From an uncultured Caryophanales bacterium (GTDB lineage Bacteria > Bacillota_I > Bacilli_A > RF39 > UBA660): 11,638 nucleotides of DNA. The DNA lies in assembly GCA_947303225.1 (NCBI GenBank), contig CAMYXG010000026.1:1-11638 (forward strand), read 5' to 3'. The translations under genes were made by a program, and so were the position numbers. The number at the start of each line of letters is the position of its first letter. The stretch's first letter is position 1. The notes under the pieces are model-generated. The model searched no databases. It saw nothing but the letters and a program-made list of their open reading frames with translations, and was not told the DNA's origin. This document shows positions 1 to 5,077 of this stretch, in pieces.

Positions 1-615
1 AAATTCAATGTAGTATATGTTCAAGCAGATAATACAGCAATTAATAAACCATTACAATATGTTTATACAGTAAACAAAATTGATAATAGTGCAACAACCC
101 CACTATATAATGCAGTATGGTTAAATCAAGCAATTCATGAAAGTATCATTCAGTATAATACACCAAGTGAAGCACTAACCGCAATCGCCACTGCATCATC
201 ACAAAATCTTCCATTCTATTTAAAACATAAGGTAGAAAATGGGATTGTAACAGAGTCATATGTTGAATTTGTAGTAACTCCAGAGATGGCCGCAGCAAAC
301 ACAGGAATGGTGGCAGGAACATATACCTTAAGAGGAGAAAAAACATATGATAATGATACATCAACATGGTTAGTAGGAACTGATTATATCAGTACCTATT
401 ATGAAGCCAACAAAGAAGCAATAAAAACTGCTTTTGGATATTCTACCGACTCTTCACGTTGTAGTGAATCCGGTAGTGGACGCTATTCTTACTTCGATTG
501 TTACGTTTCCGGCTTGTACGCTTATGTGAGCTCTGATGGTGGCGTGGATGCGAGTGACGGCGAAAGATCGGGCTGTTACGTGCGCTATGATGGTTACTCT
601 AGCTGTGCCTGGTAG
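1..615 (+). CDS. 3' part of a secreted/pilin-like surface protein with a probable hypervariable C-terminus (5' end outside window)
   Basis: The open frame enters from the left edge and ends at TAG 613-615, giving 204 visible codons. The first ~140 residues are ordinary AT-rich coding sequence (A-ending codons dominate) and contain the segment GTYTLRGEKTYD (about residues 103-114). The last 44 residues before the stop (codons 481-612) are different: by my count 35 of 44 codons end in C or T, there is no Asn or Lys, and Tyr, Ser, Gly, Asp, Cys, Arg and Ala make up most of the tail. Two V-x-x-D-G units are visible (YVSSDGG and YVRYDGY), and the tail ends in CAW. I recall similar CYVSGL-type tails from prepilin-like proteins of uncultured gut Firmicutes, but the N-terminal prepilin signal is not in the window, so 'pilin-like' is inference. 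Cysteines suggest an exported, disulfide-bonded tip. Alternatives are another surface adhesin or a phage-type receptor binder. Confidence 0.6.
   Translation, partial: KFNVVYVQADNTAINKPLQYVYTVNKIDNSATTPLYNAVWLNQAIHESIIQYNTPSEALTAIATASSQNLPFYLKHKVENGIVTESYVEFVVTPEMAAANTGMVAGTYTLRGEKTYDNDTSTWLVGTDYISTYYEANKEAIKTAFGYSTDSSRCSESGSGRYSYFDCYVSGLYAYVSSDGGVDASDGERSGCYVRYDGYSSCAW
436..615 (+). other. candidate variable region (diversity-generating retroelement target or cassette-exchange end)
   Basis: Composition jumps inside one reading frame: a hand count gives 61 G/C of 120 bases in 481-600, against clearly AT-rich sequence upstream. Codons are mostly NNY, interrupted by fixed-looking GTG, GCG and TTG. 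The residue set (Y, S, D, G, C, R, A, F, V) is what results when AAY codons of a template are randomised at adenines, the known signature of diversity-generating retroelements. No template repeat or reverse transcriptase lies in the window, so the mechanism is inference; gene conversion from silent cassettes would look similar. Confidence 0.4.
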
Positions 616-816
616 TAGTGGTTAGTCCCGAGCATATCTCTAAGTCTCTACATCCATCATTTTTGATAAAAAATGATGCGTGTCGAGGGCTCAGCCCGAG
701 CTTGTGTCGAACGAGCTCTGCGGAGTGTAGCCACGGGGAAAAATCATCAAATAAACAGAATAAATGATAATATAAAGAATCAACTTAAAAGAATAGAAGA
801 AGTAATTGGTCTGTAA
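616..816 (+). other. non-coding GC-rich block with an AT-rich remnant at its right end
   Basis: After the stop, 616-740 stays GC-rich (hand count 38 of 60 in 681-740), unlike all other spacers here. It holds a direct repeat GTGTCGA (680-686 and 705-711) and short self-complementary pieces such as GGGC-TCA-GCCC. From 673 an open frame of 47 codons runs to TAA 814-816. It begins inside the hairpin arm without a ribosome binding site; its last ~25 codons are AT-rich and would encode a charged helical tail ending in KRIEEVIGL. I read this as the leftover 3' end of another gene joined to the GC-rich block rather than a working gene. Confidence 0.35.
655..678 (+). repeat. perfect 10-bp inverted repeat with GATA loop, not followed by a T-run
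   Basis: The arm CATCATTTTT (655-664) pairs with AAAAATGATG (669-678) around a GATA loop (665-668). The following bases are CGTGTCGAGG, so it lacks the T-tract of an intrinsic terminator. It sits 40 bases after the stop of the variable surface gene. Hairpins with a GRNA tetraloop just downstream of the variable region are known target-recognition elements in phage diversity-generating retroelements; GATA fits GRNA. That role is inferred. Confidence 0.55.
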
Positions 817-854
817 AATGGTATTTTTTAGTATGATAAAATCACGTAAAAGTA

Positions 855-883
855 TTGATTTTTCATACTTTTTTTAGTATAAT
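855..883 (+). promoter_or_regulatory. sigma-A promoter of rplM-rpsI
   Basis: The -35 box is TTGATT (855-860), the spacer is exactly 17 nt, and the -10 box is a perfect TATAAT (878-883). Transcription would start near 890, leaving a ~70-nt leader before rplM. Confidence 0.8.
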
Positions 884-904
884 CTTAACTGGTACATTTA
901 ATTA

Positions 905-940
905 TCCCACCTAAATTAGACCCTGGGAAAGTCTAATTTA
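905..940 (+). promoter_or_regulatory. L13 leader-type RNA element (hairpin with possible pseudoknot)
   Basis: TAAATTAGAC (912-921) and GTCTAATTTA (931-940) form a perfect 10-bp stem with a 9-nt loop. The loop bases TGGGA (924-928) are complementary to TCCCA (905-909) just upstream of the stem, which would make an H-type pseudoknot. An autoregulatory L13 leader upstream of rplM is known in Firmicutes; position and size agree, but I assign it by location and structure, not by a model match. The stem ends five bases before the ribosome binding site (946-951), so L13 or another ligand could gate translation. Confidence 0.6.
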
Positions 941-958
941 AGTAAAAGGAGAAAGTTT

Positions 959-1390
959 ATGACAAGTTATATGCAAAAAAAGGAAACAGTTGAACGTAAA
1001 TGGTATGTAATTGACGCTGAAGGAAAATCTTTAGGTAGAGTTGCATCTTTAGCAGCTACTTACTTACGTGGAAAAAACAAACCAACTTACACACCACATA
1101 TTGATTGTGGAGATTATATCATTATAATTAATGCATCAAAAGTTAATTTAACAGGAAATAAATTAGAAAATAAAATGTATTATAATCACTCAATGTATCA
1201 AGGTGGATTAAGAGAAAGAACTGCAAAAGTTATGAGAGAAGAATATCCAGAAGAAATGATGGAAAGAGCAGTAAAAGGAATGCTTCCACATAATCGTTTA
1301 GGAAGACAAATGTATAAGAAATTATTTGTATATGCAGGAAGCGAGCACAAACAAGAGGCTCAAAAGCCAGAAGTGCTAGAAGTTAAGTAG
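959..1390 (+). CDS. rplM: 50S ribosomal protein L13
   Basis: This 143-residue protein matches the usual ~145 residues of bacterial L13. Recognisable family blocks are KWYVIDAEGKSLGRVAS near residues 14-28, the region THIDCGDYIIIINA-like stretch near 45-60, YYNHSMYQGGLRERTA near 74-89 and the GMLPHNRLGR block near 107-116. L13 binds 23S rRNA early in assembly of the large subunit. The start at 959 is chosen because AAGGAG (946-951) lies 7 nt upstream; a second ATG at 971 would be too far. rpsI follows after 12 nt in the same operon, the standard bacterial pairing. Expression is probably controlled by the promoter at 855-883 and the leader hairpin at 905-940. Nothing is missing or unusual in the sequence. 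Confidence 0.97.
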   Translation: MTSYMQKKETVERKWYVIDAEGKSLGRVASLAATYLRGKNKPTYTPHIDCGDYIIIINASKVNLTGNKLENKMYYNHSMYQGGLRERTAKVMREEYPEEMMERAVKGMLPHNRLGRQMYKKLFVYAGSEHKQEAQKPEVLEVK

Positions 1391-1402
1391 GAGGGTTAAG
1401 GA

Positions 1403-1828
1403 ATGGCAAAAGATAAGAAAAATGTTTATACTGGAACTGGTCACAGAAAAACAAGTATGGCTAGAGTTACATTAACACCAGGAAAAGGAAAAATAACTGT
1501 TAATGGTAGAGATGTAAGAGAATACTTCCCTTCTGATATATGTGTTATGGATTTATGTCAACCATTAGATTTAACAAATACACGTGAAATGTTTGATGTA
1601 GATGCTAAAGTAAAAGGTGGAGGTTTCCAAGGTCAAACAGGAGCTATCCGTTTAGGAATTACAAGAGCTTTATTAGACTATGATAAAACTACTCCAGCTG
1701 ATTCTGAAAATAGTTTCAGAAAATCTCTTAAAGTTGCAGGATTTATTACTAGAGATTCACGTAAGAAAGAACGTAAGAAACCAGGATTAAAGAAAGCACG
1801 TCGTGCACCACAATTCTCAAAACGTTAA
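1403..1828 (+). CDS. rpsI: 30S ribosomal protein S9
   Basis: This 141-residue protein carries the S9 signatures: GTGHRKTSMARV near the N-terminus, the GKGKITVNGR segment, the GGGFQGQTGAIRLGITRALL block in the middle and the basic C-terminus ending RRAPQFSKR. In the ribosome this C-terminal tail reaches the P site and contacts tRNA. Length is slightly above the usual ~130 because of a short N-terminal extension (MAKDKKN). A strong GGAGGG ribosome binding site overlaps the rplM stop (1390-1395), 7 nt before the start. It is the last gene of the operon and is followed by an intrinsic terminator at 1841-1861. Confidence 0.97.
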   Translation: MAKDKKNVYTGTGHRKTSMARVTLTPGKGKITVNGRDVREYFPSDICVMDLCQPLDLTNTREMFDVDAKVKGGGFQGQTGAIRLGITRALLDYDKTTPADSENSFRKSLKVAGFITRDSRKKERKKPGLKKARRAPQFSKR

Positions 1829-1840
1829 TTTGTTTCAACT

Positions 1841-1862
1841 ACCCGATTTATATCGGGTTTTA
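1841..1862 (+). terminator. intrinsic terminator of rplM-rpsI
   Basis: ACCCGAT (1841-1847) and ATCGGGT (1852-1858) form a 7-bp stem with a TTAT loop, followed by a short T-rich tail. Confidence 0.8.
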
Positions 1863-1869
1863 TTGTATT

Positions 1870-1979
1870 ATGCATACATATGAAGGATACTTCAACAATA
1901 AAAGATAGAACATTCAGTTTTACTATGTTGAGTGTTTATCCATATGGTTTTAGGGTGACATTTAAGTGTCGCTTTTTTA
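1870..1979 (+). ncRNA. structured RNA candidate, copy 1 of a two-member family
   Basis: Three hairpins follow each other. Hairpin 1 is TGAAG-GATA-CTTCA (1881-1894), then ACAATAAAA (1895-1903). Hairpin 2 pairs 1904-1916 with 1929-1940 (12 bp, one bulged A, 12-nt loop). Hairpin 3 (1954-1973) ends in a T-run. The hairpin 1 sequence and the ACAATAAAA that follows recur almost exactly at 2920-2944 in a second unit of the same architecture. A TATTAT at 1866-1871 might be a weak -10 box, with no convincing -35. It may be an independent small RNA or a 3'-UTR product of rpsI read-through. Function unknown. Confidence 0.45.
1954..1979 (+). terminator. intrinsic terminator ending RNA copy 1
   Basis: GGTGACA (1954-1960) pairs with TGTCGCT (1967-1973), with two G-T wobbles, around the loop TTTAAG, followed by a run of six or seven T. 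Confidence 0.6.
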
Positions 1980-2020
1980 TTTATAAAAAAAATTTAAATA
2001 TTTTTTTCTACAATTAATGA

Positions 2021-2049
2021 TTTACAAAGAAAATGATAATTAGTATAAT
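2021..2049 (+). promoter_or_regulatory. sigma-A promoter of the 44-aa gene
   Basis: TTTACA (2021-2026) is followed after exactly 17 nt by a perfect TATAAT (2044-2049). A start near 2056 leaves almost no leader before the ribosome binding site GAGGG (2056-2060). Confidence 0.75.
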
Positions 2050-2066
2050 TAGTGTGAGGGATGAAA

Positions 2067-2201
2067 ATGAAAAATGTTATAGATTATAATTCATTAAATC
2101 GATGTAGTATTTGGAAACAATTAGAATTAAATGTATTGTGTAAAGAGCTAGCAATTATTTTAGATAAAAATACATCATATAGAATAAATTCCGATGTTTA
2201 G
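2067..2201 (+). CDS. small orphan protein, 44 aa
   Basis: This short frame is supported by its setting rather than by homology: a near-consensus promoter (2021-2049), a GAGGG ribosome binding site 6 nt before ATG 2067, and a good terminator about 100 nt downstream (2300-2331). An alternative ATG at 2061 abuts the binding site and is less likely. The predicted peptide starts MKNVIDYNSLNRC and has a middle helix with the pattern LNVLCKELAIILDKN (about residues 23-37). It has no signal peptide or membrane segment. The helix recalls the short SQELD helix of Spo0E-type aspartyl phosphatases in general shape (small size, ELxxxLD), but key residues differ, so I do not assign that function. It could also encode a regulator peptide or toxin. 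Confidence 0.5.
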   Translation: MKNVIDYNSLNRCSIWKQLELNVLCKELAIILDKNTSYRINSDV

Positions 2202-2299
2202 TTTCCAACATTTTTCTTATATAAAAATCATTATATACTTAAATACTAATTAAGTGAATTTATTTTATGAGTATTTCATGGTTAAATAATAATAAATGT

Positions 2300-2331
2300 A
2301 GTTGCATGGTATTTACTATGCAACTTTTTTA
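2300..2331 (+). terminator. intrinsic terminator between the 44-aa gene and cysE
   Basis: GTTGCATGGT (2301-2310) pairs with ACTATGCAAC (2315-2324) with one G-T wobble around ATTT, followed by six T (2325-2330). No convincing promoter lies between it and cysE (a TATTAT at 2346-2351 is too close to the ribosome binding site), so cysE may depend on read-through. The spacer 2202-2299 shows nothing else. Confidence 0.8.
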
Positions 2332-2364
2332 TTTATTAAATAAAGTATTATGAGGTGAATAATA

Positions 2365-2883
2365 ATGATTAAATATATAAAGAATGAAATTAAAATAATA
2401 AGAAAGAATGATTTATCAGTAAAAAGTAATTTTGAAGCTTTGCTTCATCCAAATTTTAAAATAAAAATATATTATAGGATATCTAGATTTTTCTATAGGC
2501 ATAAATTTTATACACTAGCAAGAATGGTACAAAATATGGGTAAAAAGAAGACAGGAATAGAAATTCATCCTAATGCTACTATTGGGGAAAACTTATTTAT
2601 TGATCATGGTAATGGAGTGGTAATTGGAGAAACTGCTATTGTAGGTGATAATGTGGTTATCTACCATGGAGTGACTCTTGGAGCAACAGGAAAAGTAGAT
2701 GGTAAAAGGCATCCAACAATAGGAAATAATGTTTTAATAGGTGCTAATGCTAGTATACTTGGTAATATTTATATAGGAGATAATGCTAAGGTAGGGGCAG
2801 GAGCTGTTGTTGTGAATGATGTTAGAGATAATACTACAGTAGTAGGAATACCAGCAAGAACGGTAAGAGATTATAGTAAGTAA
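2365..2883 (+). CDS. cysE: serine O-acetyltransferase (short, EpsC-like form)
   Basis: The enzyme makes O-acetylserine from serine and acetyl-CoA, the first step of cysteine synthesis, in the cytoplasm. The 172-residue protein has a short helical N-terminus (1-62) and a left-handed beta-helix of hexapeptide repeats from about residue 64 on. The active-site region IHPNATIG...FIDHGNGVVIGET is intact: His81 corresponds to the catalytic His of E. coli CysE (His158), and Glu66 stands where E. coli has Asp143, as in other short Firmicute enzymes. GKRHPTIG (113-120) is the conserved CoA/serine site block. It lacks the long N-terminal domain of enteric CysE and ends in a GIPAR-type tail. GAGGTGA (2352-2358) supports the start. 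It stands alone, without cysK next to it. A role in exopolysaccharide acetylation is a less likely alternative. Confidence 0.92.
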   Translation: MIKYIKNEIKIIRKNDLSVKSNFEALLHPNFKIKIYYRISRFFYRHKFYTLARMVQNMGKKKTGIEIHPNATIGENLFIDHGNGVVIGETAIVGDNVVIYHGVTLGATGKVDGKRHPTIGNNVLIGANASILGNIYIGDNAKVGAGAVVVNDVRDNTTVVGIPARTVRDYSK

Positions 2884-2913
2884 TGATAAAATATGATTTT
2901 TATGACATAGTGT

Positions 2914-3029
2914 ATGCAGATGAAGGAAACTTCATACAATAAAAAAGGATACGTTTGATTGCAGGAATCAGACGTAATCCCTTCATGGATTCATCTGAAA
3001 TCAACTAAGTTGAAATCAGATGTTTTTTT
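2914..3029 (+). ncRNA. structured RNA candidate, copy 2 of a two-member family
   Basis: Same order of elements as at 1870-1979. Hairpin 1 is ATGAAG-GAAA-CTTCAT (2920-2935) with a GNRA loop, followed by ACAATAAAA (2936-2944). Hairpin 2 pairs 2947-2960 with 2966-2980 (14 bp with one wobble and one bulged A; loop GCAGG). Hairpin 3 is a strong terminator (2992-3029). Hairpin 1 and its 3' flank match copy 1 nearly base for base while hairpins 2 and 3 differ in sequence but not in layout, which argues for a conserved RNA module. No clear promoter is visible; it may come from cysE read-through. Confidence 0.5.
2992..3029 (+). terminator. strong intrinsic terminator ending RNA copy 2 / cysE
   Basis: CATCTGA (2992-2998) pairs with TCAGATG (3016-3022) and, beyond an AA/AA internal mismatch, TCAAC (3001-3005) pairs with GTTGA (3009-3013). 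Seven T follow (3023-3029). Confidence 0.88.
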
Positions 3030-3131
3030 CTATTTAAAAAATGTAATATTCCGATACTATAAGCAAATAAAAATAATCACTATTTTCATGATAAAATAGA
3101 TGAAGAGTATCAACTCAACCATTGGTATGTG

Positions 3132-3158
3132 TAGTTTATAAATAGTTTATTTTATAAT
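3132..3158 (+). promoter_or_regulatory. -10 region with tandem TAGTTTAT repeats upstream of the first XRE gene
   Basis: A perfect TATAAT (3153-3158) is preceded by two copies of TAGTTTAT (3132-3139 and 3143-3150), 11 bp apart, about one helical turn. No good -35 box is present at the right distance. The repeats could bind an activator or the XRE protein itself; this is inference. The spacer 3030-3131 holds one further inverted repeat, CTATTTT/AAAATAG (3080-3099). Confidence 0.4.
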
Positions 3159-3182
3159 TAAGCTATGAAAGGAGAAAAGTTC

Positions 3183-3803
3183 ATGGATTTAATTAAAATT
3201 GGAAAATTTATTGCTGATTGTAGAAAGAAAAAAAAGCTTACTCAAGAACAATTAGCAGAAAAATTATATATTACTGATCGAGCAGTATCTAAGTGGGAAA
3301 GAGGCTTATCTTTACCAGATGTAGATAAAATGCTAGATTTATATAATATACTTGATATAAATGTCAATGAGCTTTTAAATGGTGAGAAGATTGATATGAA
3401 AGATTATGAAAAGAAAAATGAAGAACTATTATTAGAACTTGCTAAACAAGATGAATTAAAAAATAAAAGATTAATTACAGATATGTGGGTAATAACAATT
3501 ACAGCATTTATATTTTATACAGCCCTTGTAATAATATCTTCTATATTATTAGAAGAAGGACCTATACTAGCAGCAATTATTTGTATTGCAACAGTTGTAT
3601 TACTAGTTGTGTGCTTTTATGGTTTTAAACTTGAAGTAGATGCAGGTTATTTTGAATGCAGATATTGTCATCATATATTTGAAGAAAAAAATTACTTTAA
3701 ATTATTAATAGCTCCACATATGGGTACATCCAGATATCAAAAATGTTCTAAATGTGGTAAAAAATCAATGGCTAAAAAAGTGATGAATAATAGAGAAAAA
3801 TAA
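3183..3803 (+). CDS. XRE-family regulator with two membrane segments and a C-terminal zinc ribbon
   Basis: The 206-residue protein begins with a Cro/C1-type helix-turn-helix (about residues 6-66; TQEQLAEKLYITDRAVSKWE is the classic HTH with the XRE 'SKWERG' recognition end). A linker follows, then two hydrophobic segments (about 101-123 and 127-147) and a cytoplasmic-type tail with two CxxC knuckles (Cys159/Cys162 and Cys188/Cys191) that should bind zinc. The start at 3183 is chosen over the in-frame ATG at 3165 because AGGAG (3170-3174) lies 8 nt before 3183 and overlaps the upstream ATG codon's sequence. Membrane-anchored XRE proteins of this kind are common in Firmicutes; their signals are largely unknown. 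It is related to the regulator at 4278-5003 (shared IGKFIA-CRK, TQ, LAE, PD and GE-ID positions). Target genes cannot be read from the sequence; the neighbours are candidates. Confidence 0.82.
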   Translation: MDLIKIGKFIADCRKKKKLTQEQLAEKLYITDRAVSKWERGLSLPDVDKMLDLYNILDINVNELLNGEKIDMKDYEKKNEELLLELAKQDELKNKRLITDMWVITITAFIFYTALVIISSILLEEGPILAAIICIATVVLLVVCFYGFKLEVDAGYFECRYCHHIFEEKNYFKLLIAPHMGTSRYQKCSKCGKKSMAKKVMNNREK

Positions 3804-3894
3804 TAATAAAAAGGGTTTATAAAAGAAAATTGAAAATTATTATTTTTAGTATTTCTTGATGGATTAATTGGAAGAATTGCTTCCTTTAAATATC

Positions 3895-3922
3895 TTGACA
3901 GAAATACTTTTTTCTTTATAAT
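3895..3922 (+). promoter_or_regulatory. consensus sigma-A promoter of the 87-aa gene
   Basis: Perfect TTGACA (3895-3900) and perfect TATAAT (3917-3922) with a 16-nt spacer. This is the best promoter in the window and gives a leader of about 20 nt. Confidence 0.85.
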
Positions 3923-3951
3923 AAATGACAAGTAATTTGGGAGGGTTTATT

Positions 3952-4215
3952 ATGTGGACATTAAATAGACAAACTAGATATGAAATGATAAAAAAGCTAA
4001 TTATCAACGCAAGTCCAGAAATGTTAGAAGAGCTTGTCATAACATTAGGCTTTGAATATTATCAAGTAAATGATGATATTGAAATTAGAAGAAAACAATT
4101 ACTAGATTACTTAGAAGAAATGAATACCTGTTGGAAAGAAAACTACACAGATATGACAGATAGACAATTTATGAGAGTAACAGAGGATGGTCAGATTAAT
4201 TTTATAAAACCCTAG
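3952..4215 (+). CDS. uncharacterised 87-aa protein
   Basis: I do not recognise this protein. The start at 3952 (MWTLNRQTRYEM) is taken because TGGGAGGG (3938-3945) lies just upstream; the in-frame ATG at 3925 would fall at or before the expected transcription start of the promoter at 3895-3922. The protein is hydrophilic, without signal peptide or membrane segment, and largely helical in appearance: MIKKLIINASPEMLEELVITLG (split over residues 12-33) and a second acidic helix around IRRKQLLDYLEEM. The tail has several Trp/Tyr/Met residues. A weak AAACC/GGTTT hairpin (4207-4219) covers the stop. A consensus promoter means it is probably well expressed, independently of the XRE genes on either side. 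It could be a small adaptor or an antitoxin-sized protein; nothing visible decides this. Confidence 0.7.
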   Translation: MWTLNRQTRYEMIKKLIINASPEMLEELVITLGFEYYQVNDDIEIRRKQLLDYLEEMNTCWKENYTDMTDRQFMRVTEDGQINFIKP

Positions 4216-4277
4216 GTTTATTTCCTGTTCATTTTTACTAAAAAGATATATGATTGTATTGTGAAAGGAGATAATTT

Positions 4278-5003
4278 ATGAATCAAGAAAAGATTGGTAA
4301 GTTTATTGCACAATGTCGGAAAGAAAAATATATGACACAACAAGATTTAGCAGAAACACTAGGAGTAACAGACAAATCAATAGGAAATTGGGAAAATGGA
4401 AGGAATATGCCAGATTTATCACTATTTAAACAATTATGTAAAGAACTAGATATTACAATCAATGATTTAATGAGTGGAGAAAGAATTGATAAAAAAAATT
4501 ATCAAGAAAAGTTTGAAGAAAACATTGTAAATACTATTGATTATTCTACTAAAAAAATCAATCAATATGGAAATATAATTGGATTATTATTAGTAATATT
4601 TGGACTATTTATATCGATGTCAGCTATTATGATATTTCCAAGTGAAAGTAGTTGGGGATCTATTTATTCTGTATTTGGAATTACCATCTTTATAATAGGA
4701 ATATCAAAACTAACAAGACAAATAAAATACTATAAAAGATTACTATTAATAGGATTGATTTTTATTGGATCATTGTCTATATTATTTATAACAGATTATA
4801 TCAATGTAAAAAGAAATAATGTAGCTCCTATGTTTCGAGAAACAACCACTTATATTGGAAGTGAATATGGATCTGTTTTATATTATGACACTCCATTCTA
4901 TGATGTTGTTAAGTGTAAAGATAAATATAATATTGTTAAAAATAAAAGATATAGTCAAAATGAATTAATTCATTTTTGCGATAATAATAAAATAGAAAAG
5001 TAG
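4278..5003 (+). CDS. XRE-family regulator with three membrane segments and an extracytoplasmic C-terminal domain
   Basis: The 241-residue protein starts with a Cro/C1-type HTH (about residues 5-66; TQQDLAETLGVTDKSIGNWE). Hydrophobic segments follow at about 99-120, 128-146 and 154-172, so the last ~69 residues should lie outside the membrane if the DNA-binding domain is inside. That tail (VAPMFRETTTYIG...YYDTPFYDVVKCKDKYN) looks like a small folded domain and could sense an external signal. AAAGGAG (4264-4270) is 7 nt before the start. It is a paralogue of the regulator at 3183-3803, but that one ends in a zinc ribbon, this one in an external domain. The downstream exported membrane protein (5078-5938) lies 74 nt away and is a possible partner or target. 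Function as a transmembrane one-component regulator is inferred from the domain order. Confidence 0.8.
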   Translation: MNQEKIGKFIAQCRKEKYMTQQDLAETLGVTDKSIGNWENGRNMPDLSLFKQLCKELDITINDLMSGERIDKKNYQEKFEENIVNTIDYSTKKINQYGNIIGLLLVIFGLFISMSAIMIFPSESSWGSIYSVFGITIFIIGISKLTRQIKYYKRLLLIGLIFIGSLSILFITDYINVKRNNVAPMFRETTTYIGSEYGSVLYYDTPFYDVVKCKDKYNIVKNKRYSQNELIHFCDNNKIEK

Positions 5004-5051
5004 AATCAATACGGAGCATTCAATATCAATATAATAGTTAGACTTTTGTGA

Positions 5052-5057
5052 TATAAT
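5052..5057 (+). promoter_or_regulatory. probable extended -10 promoter element of the signal-peptide membrane gene
   Basis: TATAAT (5052-5057) is preceded by TG-A (TGATATAAT), an extended -10 arrangement. No good -35 box is visible, which extended -10 promoters tolerate. Confidence 0.5.
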
Positions 5058-5077
5058 GTAATACAAGGAGTACTAAT

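Noticed and set aside
146..367. Open frame on the minus strand opposite the first gene (73 codons)
   Set aside because: It lies wholly opposite the long plus-strand frame, has no ribosome binding site and its product is the low-complexity shadow of the coding strand.
655..678. Reading the hairpin as the terminator of the first gene
   Set aside because: No T-run follows; the next ten bases are CGTGTCGAGG.
2914..2944. Hammerhead-like ribozyme (GATGA ... GAAAC) at the head of RNA copy 2
   Set aside because: The GATGAAGGAAAC similarity is only partial; the required core segments and the cleavage-site stem are not present.
3737..3931. Minus-strand frame at the end of the zinc-ribbon regulator
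   Set aside because: It overlaps the real gene and its promoter region downstream, has no expression signals, and reads as Phe/Asn/Lys-rich AT background.
4257..4262. TATTGT as a -10 box for the second XRE gene (with TTTACT 17 nt upstream at 4234-4239)
   Set aside because: Transcription would start within the ribosome binding site; the match is weak, so no promoter is called there.
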